64,000 bases of DNA from Rhizobium leguminosarum (GCF_001652265.1 NZ_LWBS01000154.1:36504-100503); one strand, 5' to 3'. Counted from the first letter of the stretch, positions 1 to 8,170 are shown. Translations and numbers: made by a program. Notes: generated by a model not told the origin, from the sequence alone.

Positions 1-742
1 GGTCTTTCGCGACCAGACATCGCAGAAGATAGGCTGCTCCCAACCCACTCAGCGCAGCCTGAATGAGTGCGGCCCCTGAGTCGCAATCGACGCGCCCGAA
101 GGGAATGAAGCTCGTCCCGTCCGGCAGGCGCAGAGGCTGCGTGACACCACCCAGCGCATAGCGGGCAAAGGGCAGAGCCGCCAGCGCTTCGGCAGTTGCA
201 GGATTGCCCCAGGTCTTCAGAAAGGTTGGAGACCCGACGATCGTCATCGGCAGGTCGGCCAGGTGTCGAACCATGAGGTCCCCCGGCGCGGGATTTCCAA
301 CGCGCAGCACAACGTCGTAGTCCTCCCTGATCAGATCGACGAACCGATCCGTAAGTCCGACTTCGAGATGCAGGTTTGGATACTTGGCTGCAAAGCTTCC
401 GAAGAGGCGCGGCAGCAGTAGAGGCGCCATTTCGCTAGGCATGCTGATGCGCAAGCGACCCGAGGGCGCAACGTCGGACCTGATCGCCTCTTCACTTGCA
501 TCCAGGTCCCGCAACAGCGGCGCAACGCGGTCGAAGAAAAGTTGCCCGTCCTGGGTAAGCATCAGGGCGCGCGTGGAGCGCAGGAACAGCCGGGCGCCAA
601 TCTTCTTTTCCAGCCGCGCCACGCTCTTCGACACCGCTGACGGTGTCGTCGCCAGATCGCGGGCCGCGGCACTGAACGATCCGGCCTCTACTGTCCGCAC
701 AAAAGCCATCAATCCGGGCATCTCGTTGAGCAGATTCGGCAT
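1..742 (-). CDS. LysR-family transcriptional regulator (C-terminus cut by window edge)
   Basis: The minus-strand frame is open from an ATG at 742 to the window edge, about 247 codons, with GGAGG just upstream. Residues ~8-67 form the winged HTH of LysR regulators (FVRTVEAGSFSAAARDL, then SAVSKSVARLEKKIGARLF). From ~residue 90 the effector-binding domain begins (GRLRISMP, then VVLRVGNPAPGDLMVRHL). LysR proteins are usually ~300 residues, so 50-60 C-terminal residues lie outside the window. It is divergent from the dehydrogenase at 837, the usual arrangement of a LysR regulator and its target. The shared spacer holds a 22-bp inverted repeat. The effector is unknown. Confidence 0.85.
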   Translation of the reverse strand, partial: MPNLLNEMPGLMAFVRTVEAGSFSAAARDLATTPSAVSKSVARLEKKIGARLFLRSTRALMLTQDGQLFFDRVAPLLRDLDASEEAIRSDVAPSGRLRISMPSEMAPLLLPRLFGSFAAKYPNLHLEVGLTDRFVDLIREDYDVVLRVGNPAPGDLMVRHLADLPMTIVGSPTFLKTWGNPATAEALAALPFARYALGGVTQPLRLPDGTSFIPFGRVDCDSGAALIQAALSGLGAAYLLRCLVAKD

Positions 743-760
743 TTGCACCTCCGCGGCACA

Positions 761-782
761 GATCATGTGCCCGCCCATGATC
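761..782. promoter_or_regulatory. Inverted repeat, candidate LysR operator
   Basis: GATCATG and CATGATC are perfect inverted arms separated by 8 nt, in the spacer between the divergent LysR gene and the dehydrogenase. The position and dyad symmetry fit an autoregulatory LysR site. The exact T-N11-A motif was not demonstrated. Confidence 0.4.
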
Positions 783-802
783 TAATGACGAAGGGTGGCA
801 GC

Positions 803-835
803 GTTTATCTAATTTCTCGTTGAAAGGAGATAAAC
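803..835 (+). promoter_or_regulatory. Leader inverted repeat overlapping the RBS of the SDR gene
   Basis: GTTTATCT (803-810) and AGATAAAC (828-835) are perfect 8-bp inverted arms with a 17-nt loop. The right arm includes part of the GGAGA ribosome-binding site and ends one base before the ATG at 837. It could be a protein operator or an RNA hairpin that occludes the ribosome site. Confidence 0.35.
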
Positions 836-836
836 A

Positions 837-1586
837 ATGCAACACCTCAAAGACAAGGTCGCCGTCATCACCGGCGGCAATAGCGGCATCGGCAAGGCGA
901 CCGCTCGGCTATTCGCGGAAGAAGGAGCGCAGGTCATCATTTCCGGGCGCCGGCAGGATGCTGTCGACCGCGCCGTGCAAGAAATCGGTCCGTCGGCCAT
1001 CGGCTTCGTGGGTGATGCCGCCGACCTGGAAGATCATCGCAGGCTGGCGGACACCGTGAAGAGCCGCTTCGGCGGGCTCGACATCTACATGGCCAATGCT
1101 GGGATCATCAATCTCACCACCTCCGCCGAGGTGACTCCGGCAGACTATGACCGGCATTTCGCAATCAATACGCGCGGCGTGTTCTTCGGCGTGCAGACGA
1201 TCGCCCCTCTGATCCGCGACGGCGGAAACATCATCGTTACCAGCTCGCTTGCGGCCACGAAGATCCTCCCGGATCATACCGTCTATGCCGGTTCAAAGGC
1301 AGCTACCGCCGCCTTTGCGAAAAACTGGGCGATCGAATTCAAGTCGCGGCGGATCCGCGTCAACATCCTGAGCCCGGGACCGGTCGAGACGGAAATCCTC
1401 GCCAAGCTGGGCGTATCGGAGGCCGAGCGGCCGGCATTCGAAGATTACATGGCTTCCCTGATCCCCGCCGGCCGTCTCGGCCGACCGGAAGAGTTGGCGC
1501 GCGCCGCACTCTTTCTCGCCTCCGATGCAGGAAGCTTTGTCAACGGGATCGAGCTTCATGTCGATGGCGGTATGACCCTGGCTTAA
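837..1586 (+). CDS. Short-chain dehydrogenase/reductase (SDR)
   Basis: A 249-residue classical SDR, a cytoplasmic NAD(P)(H)-dependent oxidoreductase. The Rossmann glycine motif TGGNSGIG is at residues 12-19. The basic pair in SGRR (36-39) after strand 2 suggests NADPH preference. NAG is at 87-89, and the catalytic tetrad is N111, S137, Y150 and K154 (YAGSK). The C-terminal GIELHVDGGMTLA is typical. The start is supported by AAAGGAG upstream. It is divergent from the LysR gene, which probably controls it. The substrate cannot be read from sequence. Confidence 0.9.
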   Translation: MQHLKDKVAVITGGNSGIGKATARLFAEEGAQVIISGRRQDAVDRAVQEIGPSAIGFVGDAADLEDHRRLADTVKSRFGGLDIYMANAGIINLTTSAEVTPADYDRHFAINTRGVFFGVQTIAPLIRDGGNIIVTSSLAATKILPDHTVYAGSKAATAAFAKNWAIEFKSRRIRVNILSPGPVETEILAKLGVSEAERPAFEDYMASLIPAGRLGRPEELARAALFLASDAGSFVNGIELHVDGGMTLA

Positions 1587-1617
1587 AAGGCCTGCCATTG
1601 CCGGCCCTAACGGGCTC

Positions 1618-1985
1618 TGCAACCTGTCGAAGCTGTCGGTCCAGTGGCTGAGGCTCGGCAGGTATCGAACGCATCAAGCCCGGCCATCCGCAGCAGAACG
1701 GCCGCCACGAGCGCCTGCATCTGACGTTGAAGAAGAAGGCCACCCGTCCGCCCGGCAGAACGACCCTTCAACAGCGGGCACGCTTCGATGACTTCATCAG
1801 CGAATTCAACGAAGAACGCCCGCACGAGGCGCTGGGAATGAGGCATCCGGCTCGTCAGCTTCATGCACTATGATCTGGGATATATCGATCTGGAGCAGAG
1901 GACTTCCAAAACCATCGACAACCCGTTCGGCACGAGCTTGTCACCCCTGTCTCAGGAACAATCTGTTACCTGTGTCTTCGGTATG
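1618..1985 (+). pseudogene. Remnant of IS481-family transposase C-terminus and IS end
   Basis: Positions ~1673-1872 read the end of a DDE transposase (GHPQQNGRHERLHLTLKK, then RFDDFISEFNEERPHEALGM). The preceding piece LSKLSVQWLRLG lies in another frame, so there is a frameshift near 1660 and the rest of the gene is missing. Downstream, 1945-1985 has CACCCCTGTCTC and TTACCTGTGTCTTCGG, which resemble IS481-type terminal repeats. The remnant lies between the SDR gene and the left attachment repeat and is not functional. Confidence 0.7.
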
Positions 1986-1995
1986 GGCAATTGGA

Positions 1996-2050
1996 AAACT
2001 GGAGCGGGCGAAGGGATTCGAACCATCGACCCCAACCTTGGCAAGGTTGT
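1996..2050. repeat. Left attachment-site copy (tRNA-Gly 3' fragment)
   Basis: A 55-bp segment that repeats 17078-17132 with one mismatch (A at 2025, C at 17107). It holds the 3' part of tRNA-Gly(GCC), from the anticodon loop to CCA plus 4 bp, but not the 5' half. It marks the left boundary of the integrated element. The mismatch falls in the T stem and would weaken it, as expected in a copy no longer under selection. Confidence 0.9.
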
Positions 2051-2185
2051 TATTGCGGCCTATCAGCGTTTGTCAGGAGCTATCACCGGATATCACGGGA
2101 TGCACCAAGCGATTGGAAAATAAAGATATTTTTTGATTTTTGCGTTTGATTTCGTTTCGGTTGGATTGATTTCGATGTCTGCCCG

Positions 2186-2224
2186 GTGGTAGCTATGTGG
2201 TAGCTGAGAGGTTCTAGCTACCAC
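2186..2224. promoter_or_regulatory. Repeated GTGGTAGCT motifs, candidate integrase arm sites
   Basis: GTGGTAGCT occurs at 2186-2194 and 2197-2205, and inverted (AGCTACCAC) at 2216-2224, just upstream of the integrase start. A 20-bp segment here (2188-2207) recurs near the right end of the element (16998-17017) with one mismatch. This suggests paired arm-type binding sites for integrase or excisionase, which could also autoregulate int. Confidence 0.5.
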
Positions 2225-2235
2225 AGGAGAAAACT

Positions 2236-3534
2236 TTGCCGAAGCTGACTAAAGCCCTTGTTGCCGCCCTCGCGCCGCCGGATACCGGTGATAAAATTGA
2301 ATGGGACAGCGGCATTCCTGGGTTCGGCGTCCGGGTGTGGGCCGGTGGCGCGAAGACGTATATTCTGAAGTACCGAAACAGTGACGGTAGGGTCAGATGG
2401 CTGACTATCGGCCGCGTCGGCGGCCTAACGTTAGACGAGGCGCGAGATGAGGCGACCAAGGCGCGGGGCGCTATTGCCAAGGGCGAGGACCCGGCAGCGG
2501 AAAAGCAAGCCCATCGGAAAGCGGAAACCGTTGAGCAACTCATCGAGCTTTACGCGGTGGAAGGTCTCTTCGTCCAGCGAGGTATCAGGCAAGGCGAGCC
2601 GATGAAGCCACTTACCGCCGCCTATACGGTGGCAAGGCTGCGTCACCACGCTATACCCCTACTCGGCAAAATGAAGGCCAAAGCCGTCAAGCCTGGCGAT
2701 ATCGAGCGCTTCGTTCGAGACGTCACCAACGGCAAAACGGCACGCGACGAGAAGATCAGAGACGAGGCTGGTAAAGAAAAGCGTGTCATCGTTCGCGGTG
2801 GCGAAGGCGCCGCCAGAAAGGTTGTCCGCGACCTCTCCGCCGTTTTCAGTTTTGCCAAACGCCGGAGCATCGTTGAGAAGAACCCCGTCGAGGATGCAGC
2901 GGTTCGCAAGACTGACAATAAGCGGGAGCGTTTTCTATCTCTGGAGGAAATTCAACGCCTCGGCGCTGCCTTCGAAGAACTGGAAGCCAGTGGCACGAAT
3001 TCGAAGGCCCTCGATATCTGCCGATTGTGGGCACTCACGGGCGCTAGGCGTAACGAAATCGCGGGCCTGAAATGGGATGAGATTGATCATTCATCAGGCT
3101 TCTTGCGTTTTGAGGATACCAAGACAGGAAAGTCACTCCGCCCCCTCGGGACCGCTGCCCGTGCGTTGCTCGCCGCACGGTACGCCTCCCGAGACAAGGC
3201 GAAGCCGTGGGTTTTCCCGGCGGAACGCGACGGAGATGGATTCTATGTGGGAACCAAACGCATTTGGCCCATAGTGACGAAGAAAGCCAATCTGCCCGGT
3301 GTCACACCGCACACACTGCGTCACTCACTTGGAAGCGTGGCTGCGTCCAGCGGCGAAGCCCTCTTAATTGTCGGGTCCTTGCTTGGCCACGCCAATGCGA
3401 GGTCAACGCAAATCTATGCCCACATTGATCGGGATCCCTCGCAGCGGGCGGCTGACAAAGTTGGCGATACAATTGCCGCAGCGCTAGCAGGAAGAAAAAA
3501 GGCGGAAGTGATTCCTCTCCGTATCGCTGAATAA
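2236..3534 (+). CDS. int: P4-type tyrosine site-specific integrase
   Basis: A 432-residue tyrosine recombinase that inserts and excises the element at tRNA-Gly. The start is TTG, supported by AGGAGA 6 nt upstream. The N-terminus (~3-80) is the DUF4102 domain of P4-type integrases, followed by a SAM-like core-binding domain (~95-200). The catalytic domain shows R271 (TGARRNE), H359-x-x-R362-H363 (HTLRHS), H385 (LGHAN) and nucleophile Y394. It is the first gene inside the left boundary and is followed by a strong terminator. All key residues are present, so it should be active. Confidence 0.95.
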   Translation: MPKLTKALVAALAPPDTGDKIEWDSGIPGFGVRVWAGGAKTYILKYRNSDGRVRWLTIGRVGGLTLDEARDEATKARGAIAKGEDPAAEKQAHRKAETVEQLIELYAVEGLFVQRGIRQGEPMKPLTAAYTVARLRHHAIPLLGKMKAKAVKPGDIERFVRDVTNGKTARDEKIRDEAGKEKRVIVRGGEGAARKVVRDLSAVFSFAKRRSIVEKNPVEDAAVRKTDNKRERFLSLEEIQRLGAAFEELEASGTNSKALDICRLWALTGARRNEIAGLKWDEIDHSSGFLRFEDTKTGKSLRPLGTAARALLAARYASRDKAKPWVFPAERDGDGFYVGTKRIWPIVTKKANLPGVTPHTLRHSLGSVAASSGEALLIVGSLLGHANARSTQIYAHIDRDPSQRAADKVGDTIAAALAGRKKAEVIPLRIAE

Positions 3535-3558
3535 TTCCCTCACCTTTCGCCTAAAAGC

Positions 3559-3590
3559 GCCCGCCAAGACCATTCTGGCGGGCTTTTTTT
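3559..3590 (+). terminator. Rho-independent terminator after int
   Basis: GCCCGCCA and TGGCGGGC form an 8-bp perfect stem with a 9-nt loop, followed by seven T residues, 25 nt after the int stop codon. Confidence 0.9.
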
Positions 3591-3754
3591 GTGGAGTGGT
3601 GTCGGCAATACCGGGAATGTGGCAAGTTTCTTGGTGCCGCGTCATATCAACGAATAGCATCACCTATCAGCGCTTAACCCTTCGCAGAATCGTGGAATGA
3701 CGGCAGGAAGCTAACTGCGCAAATTACCTTCACAATCAATCGAAGGTAAACATC

Positions 3755-4018
3755 ATGAGCAAGAAGACATCTCAGCTTTCCCTCATGGAAATTGGAAAGC
3801 TCCACGCTGATCTTTCCGCGCTTCCAGACGATATTCAATTAGACCCGTCAAAGGCGTCTGAAGCCTTGCGAGTCATGGGCGTACGGATCGCTCGCCAAAC
3901 ACTGGCAAAGATCCGCTGCGCGTCCAGCAATGGCCCCGCTTTCCGAAAGGTCGCGAATGGCCGCGTTGTCTATCGCCTCGGCGATCTCCGTCGCTTCGCC
4001 GGAATGGATGCGTCCTAA
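3755..4018 (+). CDS. Small HTH DNA-binding protein, excisionase-like
   Basis: An 87-residue protein. The C-terminal half (GVRIARQTLAKIR, then NGRVVYRLGDLRRFAG) has the layout of HTH_17/MerR-like excisionase domains: recognition helices, a short wing, then a VVYR strand. It lies just after int, the usual place for a recombination directionality factor or small regulator in tRNA-targeted islands. That role is inferred from position; the fold is fairly clear. The ATG lacks a strong ribosome site. Confidence 0.6.
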   Translation: MSKKTSQLSLMEIGKLHADLSALPDDIQLDPSKASEALRVMGVRIARQTLAKIRCASSNGPAFRKVANGRVVYRLGDLRRFAGMDAS

Positions 4019-4083
4019 GACGAAAAGAAAAACCCCTCCCGCCGGCAAGCAATGAAGGGGTTTGACTTGGAAAAGTATGCATC

Positions 4084-4623
4084 ATGAATAGCGAAAACAG
4101 TGATTTCGGTCAAGTCGCCCATGCCTCGTTGGGCAGGCAGATACATCAGCGGATGGCGACATTCGGCACGCTGGACCTGCTTTACGAGGCAATAGAATTG
4201 CAGTCTCACGGCGAGGTCATCGCGGCCAAGCATCTCATCGAGCGGGCAATAGATGCCATCGAGGACGGCGGCCGTTCAGAGGCAGAGATTATCGCCGAGA
4301 TAGCGGATCTCCCTCCCGTTTTTGCAATTGATGGATGGCTCCACGGTCGCCGCCACGATGTCCTAGACAAGTTCGCGATGAGCTTGGGTTGGGCGGCGGT
4401 ATGGGCCGGTGAGACTTTCCGCGCCTCGCTTGAGGACGGTTCTTTTGATCTGCACGTCAATGCCGCTGACGGTTGGCGATGCACTTCCGGTATGCCCGAC
4501 GTGCTTGTCTATGGCGTTGGTCTCACCGCTCTCCACGCACATTTGAAATGCGAGAACCTGGCGGCTACCGTTGCACGTCTCGCGCCTTGGTATTTGAAAT
4601 CTACGAAAGGCGGCAGGGTGTGA
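4084..4623 (+). CDS. Unknown protein upstream of primase
   Basis: A 179-residue protein not assigned to a family. The first half is helical and acidic (LLYEAIELQSHGEVIAAKHLIERAIDAIED); the second half has tryptophan/glycine-rich stretches and no signal peptide or membrane segment. Its end overlaps the GTG start of the primase (stop at 4621-4623, start at 4620), so the two are translationally coupled. The coupling suggests a role in replication or its control, but nothing in the sequence proves it. An imperfect hairpin (AAACCCCT/AGGGGTTT, 4030-4063) lies upstream. Confidence 0.6.
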   Translation: MNSENSDFGQVAHASLGRQIHQRMATFGTLDLLYEAIELQSHGEVIAAKHLIERAIDAIEDGGRSEAEIIAEIADLPPVFAIDGWLHGRRHDVLDKFAMSLGWAAVWAGETFRASLEDGSFDLHVNAADGWRCTSGMPDVLVYGVGLTALHAHLKCENLAATVARLAPWYLKSTKGGRV

Positions 4624-6272
4624 GCACTTTGACCTCTGAAGACGATCTCGGCTTTCTTGATGATATCGCCGAACCCGCCGTTGATGCTCCCGGTTCTCGG
4701 TTGCGAAGCCCGGAAAGCCTACCTGACCACATTCGGGCCGAATATGAGCGCGTCAACTTACCTGCTCCGCCATTGGCGGCTCCGCCGGAAGTCCGAGGCT
4801 CGTTTGAAGATTATGAGTCATTGCACGAAACCGTCATCAATGATGACGCGTTGGCGCTGGAGCTTGGCCAAAAGCATTGGGATGAAAACGCCAAATTCGT
4901 TGCCTCCTTGGGGAAGTGGTTCTTTTGGCGGGGGTCGCGGTGGGAGGATGCGGATTATCCCGTGACGCGGGGACAGGTTCGCGATTTCCTTCGAATGAAG
5001 GCCGATGAAGTCTTCGAGTGGGCGCAACGCCAGGCCCTCGATTCCAGCGAGGAAAAGTCAAAAGGCATTTCGGCGGCGACCGCTAAACTTCGGCGCGTCC
5101 TTGGCGCGCACTCCACTGTCACCGCTGTCGAGCAGATGGCGAGATCAAATGCGAAGAGCATAGCCTATGCAGAGGACTTCGATGGCAACACCCTTCTTCT
5201 TGGAACTCCTGGCGGAACCGTAGACTTGAAAACGGGGCAGCTCCGTCCGGCGCGGCGCGAAGACATGATTACGAAGTTCACCGCGGTGGCGCCTGCGCCT
5301 CAGGGAACCCCTGCCATAGTCTGGTTCGAATTCCTATGCCGTGTCTTTCCCGGTGACGACGGACGTGGTGACCTCGAAACCATTGCCTTCATCCAACGCG
5401 CCGCCGGCTACGCCCTGACCGGCGAGACAACAGAGCAAAAGTTGCTTTTCCTTCATGGCACCGGCCGCAATGGCAAGGGCACCATCATGCAGACCCTTAC
5501 CGGGATCCTCGGCGAGTATTCCCGCACCGTCTCATCATCGCTCTTCATGGCGACCCATGGGCAGGAACACCCAACCGGGCTCGCGCAACTCAAGGGCGCC
5601 CGGTTGGTGGCGTCGAATGAGATACCGAAGGGCGCGACGTGGAATGAGGAGGTTATCAAATCGCTCACCGGCGGTGACACCATTTCAGCCCGGCTGATGC
5701 GCCAGGACTTCTTTGAGTTCCAACCACAGCTTTCCCTCTTCATCAGCGGTAACAACAAACCGAGATTTAAGGGCGTCGGTGTCTCGATGCGCGAGCGTTT
5801 CATACTGGTTCCGTTCACTCGAAATTTCACGGACGAGAACGGGAAGCGCGACCCGAACCTTGGTGACAAACTCAAGGCTGAATGGCCCGCCATTTTGCGT
5901 TGGTGCATCGACGGCGCCGGGGAGTGGCTGAAGATGGGGTTGGCACCCCCGGAAACCGTGAGGGCCGCCAGCGCGGATTATCTGGACGAGGAAGACGATA
6001 TCTTGGCCTTCGTCCGCGACTGCCTGGTGCCGGATAAGGACGCCCGCACCGCCACCGCCGATATCTATCCCGCCTTCCGCAAGTGGCAGGAAGAACAGGG
6101 CGTGAAGTCACCTTGGACGCAAACCGCGATGTCTCGCGCGCTCGGCGAAGAGGGAAATTTGGAACTGAAGCGGACACGGCCAGGCGGCGGCGGGTCAGTG
6201 GTCAATTGTGTCATCGGCTACCGCTTGAAGATCAATCCTGATGCCTATTCCAGTTACTGCGATGTCGAATGA
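4620..6272 (+). CDS. P4/D5-family phage-plasmid primase-helicase
   Basis: A 550-residue replication protein. The GTG start at 4620 overlaps the previous stop; the longer upstream reading is in the frame of that gene and is unlikely. The D5_N-like region covers ~residues 130-260. The superfamily 3 helicase domain has Walker A GTGRNGKG at 280-287, then GARLVASNEIPKG and sensor-like SLFISGNNKP near 370-380, where SF3 proteins have their B' and C motifs. The C-terminus (ILAFVRDCLV onward) fits the P4-family C-terminal domain. Such proteins unwind an origin in mobile elements and satellites. An iteron-bearing inverted repeat follows at once. The N-terminal primase active site was not identified. 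Confidence 0.9.
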   Translation: MSTLTSEDDLGFLDDIAEPAVDAPGSRLRSPESLPDHIRAEYERVNLPAPPLAAPPEVRGSFEDYESLHETVINDDALALELGQKHWDENAKFVASLGKWFFWRGSRWEDADYPVTRGQVRDFLRMKADEVFEWAQRQALDSSEEKSKGISAATAKLRRVLGAHSTVTAVEQMARSNAKSIAYAEDFDGNTLLLGTPGGTVDLKTGQLRPARREDMITKFTAVAPAPQGTPAIVWFEFLCRVFPGDDGRGDLETIAFIQRAAGYALTGETTEQKLLFLHGTGRNGKGTIMQTLTGILGEYSRTVSSSLFMATHGQEHPTGLAQLKGARLVASNEIPKGATWNEEVIKSLTGGDTISARLMRQDFFEFQPQLSLFISGNNKPRFKGVGVSMRERFILVPFTRNFTDENGKRDPNLGDKLKAEWPAILRWCIDGAGEWLKMGLAPPETVRAASADYLDEEDDILAFVRDCLVPDKDARTATADIYPAFRKWQEEQGVKSPWTQTAMSRALGEEGNLELKRTRPGGGGSVVNCVIGYRLKINPDAYSSYCDVE

Positions 6273-6282
6273 GCGGAGGTTT

Positions 6283-6422
6283 GTTGCACTTGTTGCACTT
6301 CCTCCCCTTATCACCCGTAGTAGCTTGTATGTATACTTTCCCGCGTGCGGGAAAAACAATACCCGTAATGGCTGTTTGTGCTTTTGACGGGTGATAAGGA
6401 AGCGAAGTGCAACAAGTGCAAC
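6283..6422. other. Candidate replication origin: iterons in a 36-bp inverted repeat
   Basis: Two abutting copies of GTTGCACTT (6283-6300) are mirrored by two abutting copies of AAGTGCAAC (6405-6422). Inside these lie CTTATCACCCGT (6307-6318) and its complement (6387-6398), giving 36-bp arms that match at 32 positions around a 68-bp spacer. The spacer is AT-rich in part and contains TTTCCCGC-GT-GCGGGAAA (6337-6354). It sits 10 bp after the primase-helicase, as expected for a P4-like origin recognised by that protein. It could instead be a large termination or regulatory hairpin. Confidence 0.6.
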
Positions 6423-6460
6423 ACGACGTGGATCAAATAAATCGAACGATATTGCCGGCT

Positions 6461-6868
6461 ATGACCTCGAAAACCGTGATCCCAACCAAAGCAGACGAAG
6501 CCCAAGCCCTACGGCTCTTCGAAATCATCGAGACCATTCCGGAGGTGCCGTCTGGCGTTGTCGCCCTGGTGGCCCGAGCCAAAAAACTGCTGGAAGCCGA
6601 TCTTCCTCGGCAGACGAACATGCGTGCCGCCCGGCGAGGTGAAGCCGTCCGCGTCCTCGCAGATCAGATGCATCCTGGCTGGCGGCTCAAGGCGCCTGGT
6701 GCACCCTCAGCCCGAGATGTAGCCCGTGACTTCCACGCGCGAGGTAGCAAGATCAAGATCAAGAAAGAATATTACTGTGAGCCACAAATCACTTTGAAAC
6801 ACATTCTTGAACTTAATGGCGGTGCAGTTCCGTCATTCGAGACATTTCGGCGTGATCTAAAATATTGA
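6461..6868 (+). CDS. Unknown protein after candidate origin
   Basis: 135 residues from ATG 6461. A longer GTG reading would begin inside the iteron array and is less likely. The protein is basic and helical (VVALVARAKKLLEADL, then a GSKIKIKKEYYCEP segment) and shows no catalytic motif, signal peptide or membrane span. It begins the run of small genes between the origin and the tail module. The lysine-rich segment could bind nucleic acid; function unknown. Confidence 0.55.
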   Translation: MTSKTVIPTKADEAQALRLFEIIETIPEVPSGVVALVARAKKLLEADLPRQTNMRAARRGEAVRVLADQMHPGWRLKAPGAPSARDVARDFHARGSKIKIKKEYYCEPQITLKHILELNGGAVPSFETFRRDLKY

Positions 6869-6947
6869 TCCTTCCCGTTGGGTAACGAAACCGCGAAGTC
6901 GACCCAAAATCGCTGATAAATTGCTTCCAATAGATTTCGAGGAAGCG

Positions 6948-7346
6948 ATGACAATTGATCTCTACAAGCTACGACAGTTTTACCAGGCATCCAAAGATGC
7001 GCATGGCGCTCTTGCCGGCGCGTGGGAGCGATATCGAGATGCACTCACATTGCGCCGACGTGCAAGAGAGGCATTTGTCAGACTCGTAAGTGTGCCTTCA
7101 AGTCTAGATCCGGAAGTCGTCCTGGAAGCCGCAAAAAAGGAGGCCTTCGAGAAGGACAGAAGGCTGAGAGACCCTCAAAAAGCCGCTGCCGGGAAAGCCG
7201 TTTTAGATGCGGAGCGGCCGTTCAAAATGGCGGAAGAAGAAATCGCTCGCCTTCAGCAAAAAAGCAACCACGCCGGGCGGATTTGGACGCGTTGCCGCGA
7301 CTACGCGCAGGAGCAAGGTGTGCTCCCAACTGATATGGAGAATTGA
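6948..7346 (+). CDS. Unknown coiled-coil protein
   Basis: 132 residues from ATG 6948, preceded by GAGGAAG; the TTG at 6921 is an alternative. Nearly all helical and highly charged, with probable coiled coils in the middle (EKDRRLRDPQKAAAGKAV) and near the end (FKMAEEEIARLQQK). The next gene starts on the base after its stop codon, so they are co-translated. No family recognised. Confidence 0.55.
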   Translation: MTIDLYKLRQFYQASKDAHGALAGAWERYRDALTLRRRAREAFVRLVSVPSSLDPEVVLEAAKKEAFEKDRRLRDPQKAAAGKAVLDAERPFKMAEEEIARLQQKSNHAGRIWTRCRDYAQEQGVLPTDMEN

Positions 7347-7916
7347 ATGTCAAAAAGTCTTAAATCTGTTGCCGACCGTCTCACCTCGCTGTTTTCCGAG
7401 ACCGCGAAGATCCAAACGCAACTGACTACGGCGATCGGTGAAGTCGAATCCGACTTGATTGCCGCAAAAGATCGCCTCGCCGCAATTCAATCCGCTCCGG
7501 TGGACCGTGAAGAGGTGAGTCGCCGCATCAAAGCTTTTGCGGTTTCCGCCGCGGAAGAAGCGCGCGCCGCCTCTGGCGTCATCGATTTCGCCCGCCTCAA
7601 CTACAATCCGGCCCAAGGCACCGATATCACCGGTTTGAACCCCCGGCATATTTTCGGCTTCCAGGTATTGACTGGCGATATCGAAGCCATCGTTGATAGG
7701 CTGACCGATGCGGCTTTTGCCAGCTTTTCAGCGCAACCGATATCGGCGGGGGAACGCGAGCGCGAAACAAACGCACTCAACGCCGAGATTGCCAATCTGG
7801 AACGCATGAGGGAGCGGATCGCGCGTGACGCCGCCGCCCACGGGATCAACATTCCGCGGAGCGAATTCGCTGATCCCGCCGTCCTGCTTGCCCCTGATGT
7901 CGAGCTTCAGGCATGA
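7347..7916 (+). CDS. Unknown coiled-coil protein
   Basis: 189 residues. Residues ~5-60 and ~140-170 are heptad-rich helices (LTSLFSETAKIQTQLTTAIG; NAEIANLERMRERIARDAA) flanking a less helical centre. The start directly follows the previous stop and the end overlaps the next start (ATGA), so it is the middle of a translationally coupled set. No enzyme motif was seen. A structural or scaffold-like role is conceivable given the neighbours but not shown. Confidence 0.55.
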   Translation: MSKSLKSVADRLTSLFSETAKIQTQLTTAIGEVESDLIAAKDRLAAIQSAPVDREEVSRRIKAFAVSAAEEARAASGVIDFARLNYNPAQGTDITGLNPRHIFGFQVLTGDIEAIVDRLTDAAFASFSAQPISAGERERETNALNAEIANLERMRERIARDAAAHGINIPRSEFADPAVLLAPDVELQA

Positions 7917-8170
7917 CGCGAGGGGCGAAAATTGAGCGGAAGACGGCAGCTATGCTTGCCGCGCAGCGCCGAGCAAAACGGGCTACACGCCTCGCTCATG
8001 TCGAAACGCAGTCACTTAAATGGGCGGTCCTGTCCGAGCCTGACGCCCCGTACATCCGCGGGGCGTTGGAGCGAGCACTTACCGCGCAGAACGCGGCGAT
8101 TTTCGAATTGCAGCGGTATGAAACCGCCCGCTCGCAGCTTAGCGCGGAATGGAGGAACAATGGTCGCTGA
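7913..8170 (+). CDS. Small basic helical protein
   Basis: 85 residues. The N-terminus is strongly basic (KIERKTAAMLAAQRRAKRATR) and the rest is helical. It overlaps the previous gene by 4 bp and the next by 11 bp, where GGAGGAA inside its 3' end serves as the ribosome site of the next gene. Function unknown. Confidence 0.5.
   Translation: MTRGAKIERKTAAMLAAQRRAKRATRLAHVETQSLKWAVLSEPDAPYIRGALERALTAQNAAIFELQRYETARSQLSAEWRNNGR

Noticed and set aside
1863..2136. Two overlapping ORFs across the left attachment repeat
   Set aside because: They run through IS and tRNA fragments. No independent coding signal.
4030..4063. AAACCCCT/AGGGGTTT hairpin as a terminator
   Set aside because: The loop is 18 nt and no T run follows, so it was only mentioned with the neighbouring gene.
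6283..6422. CRISPR-like reading of the repeated GTTGCACTT units
   Set aside because: The units abut directly in pairs and are inverted. There are no spacers of regular length and no cas genes.
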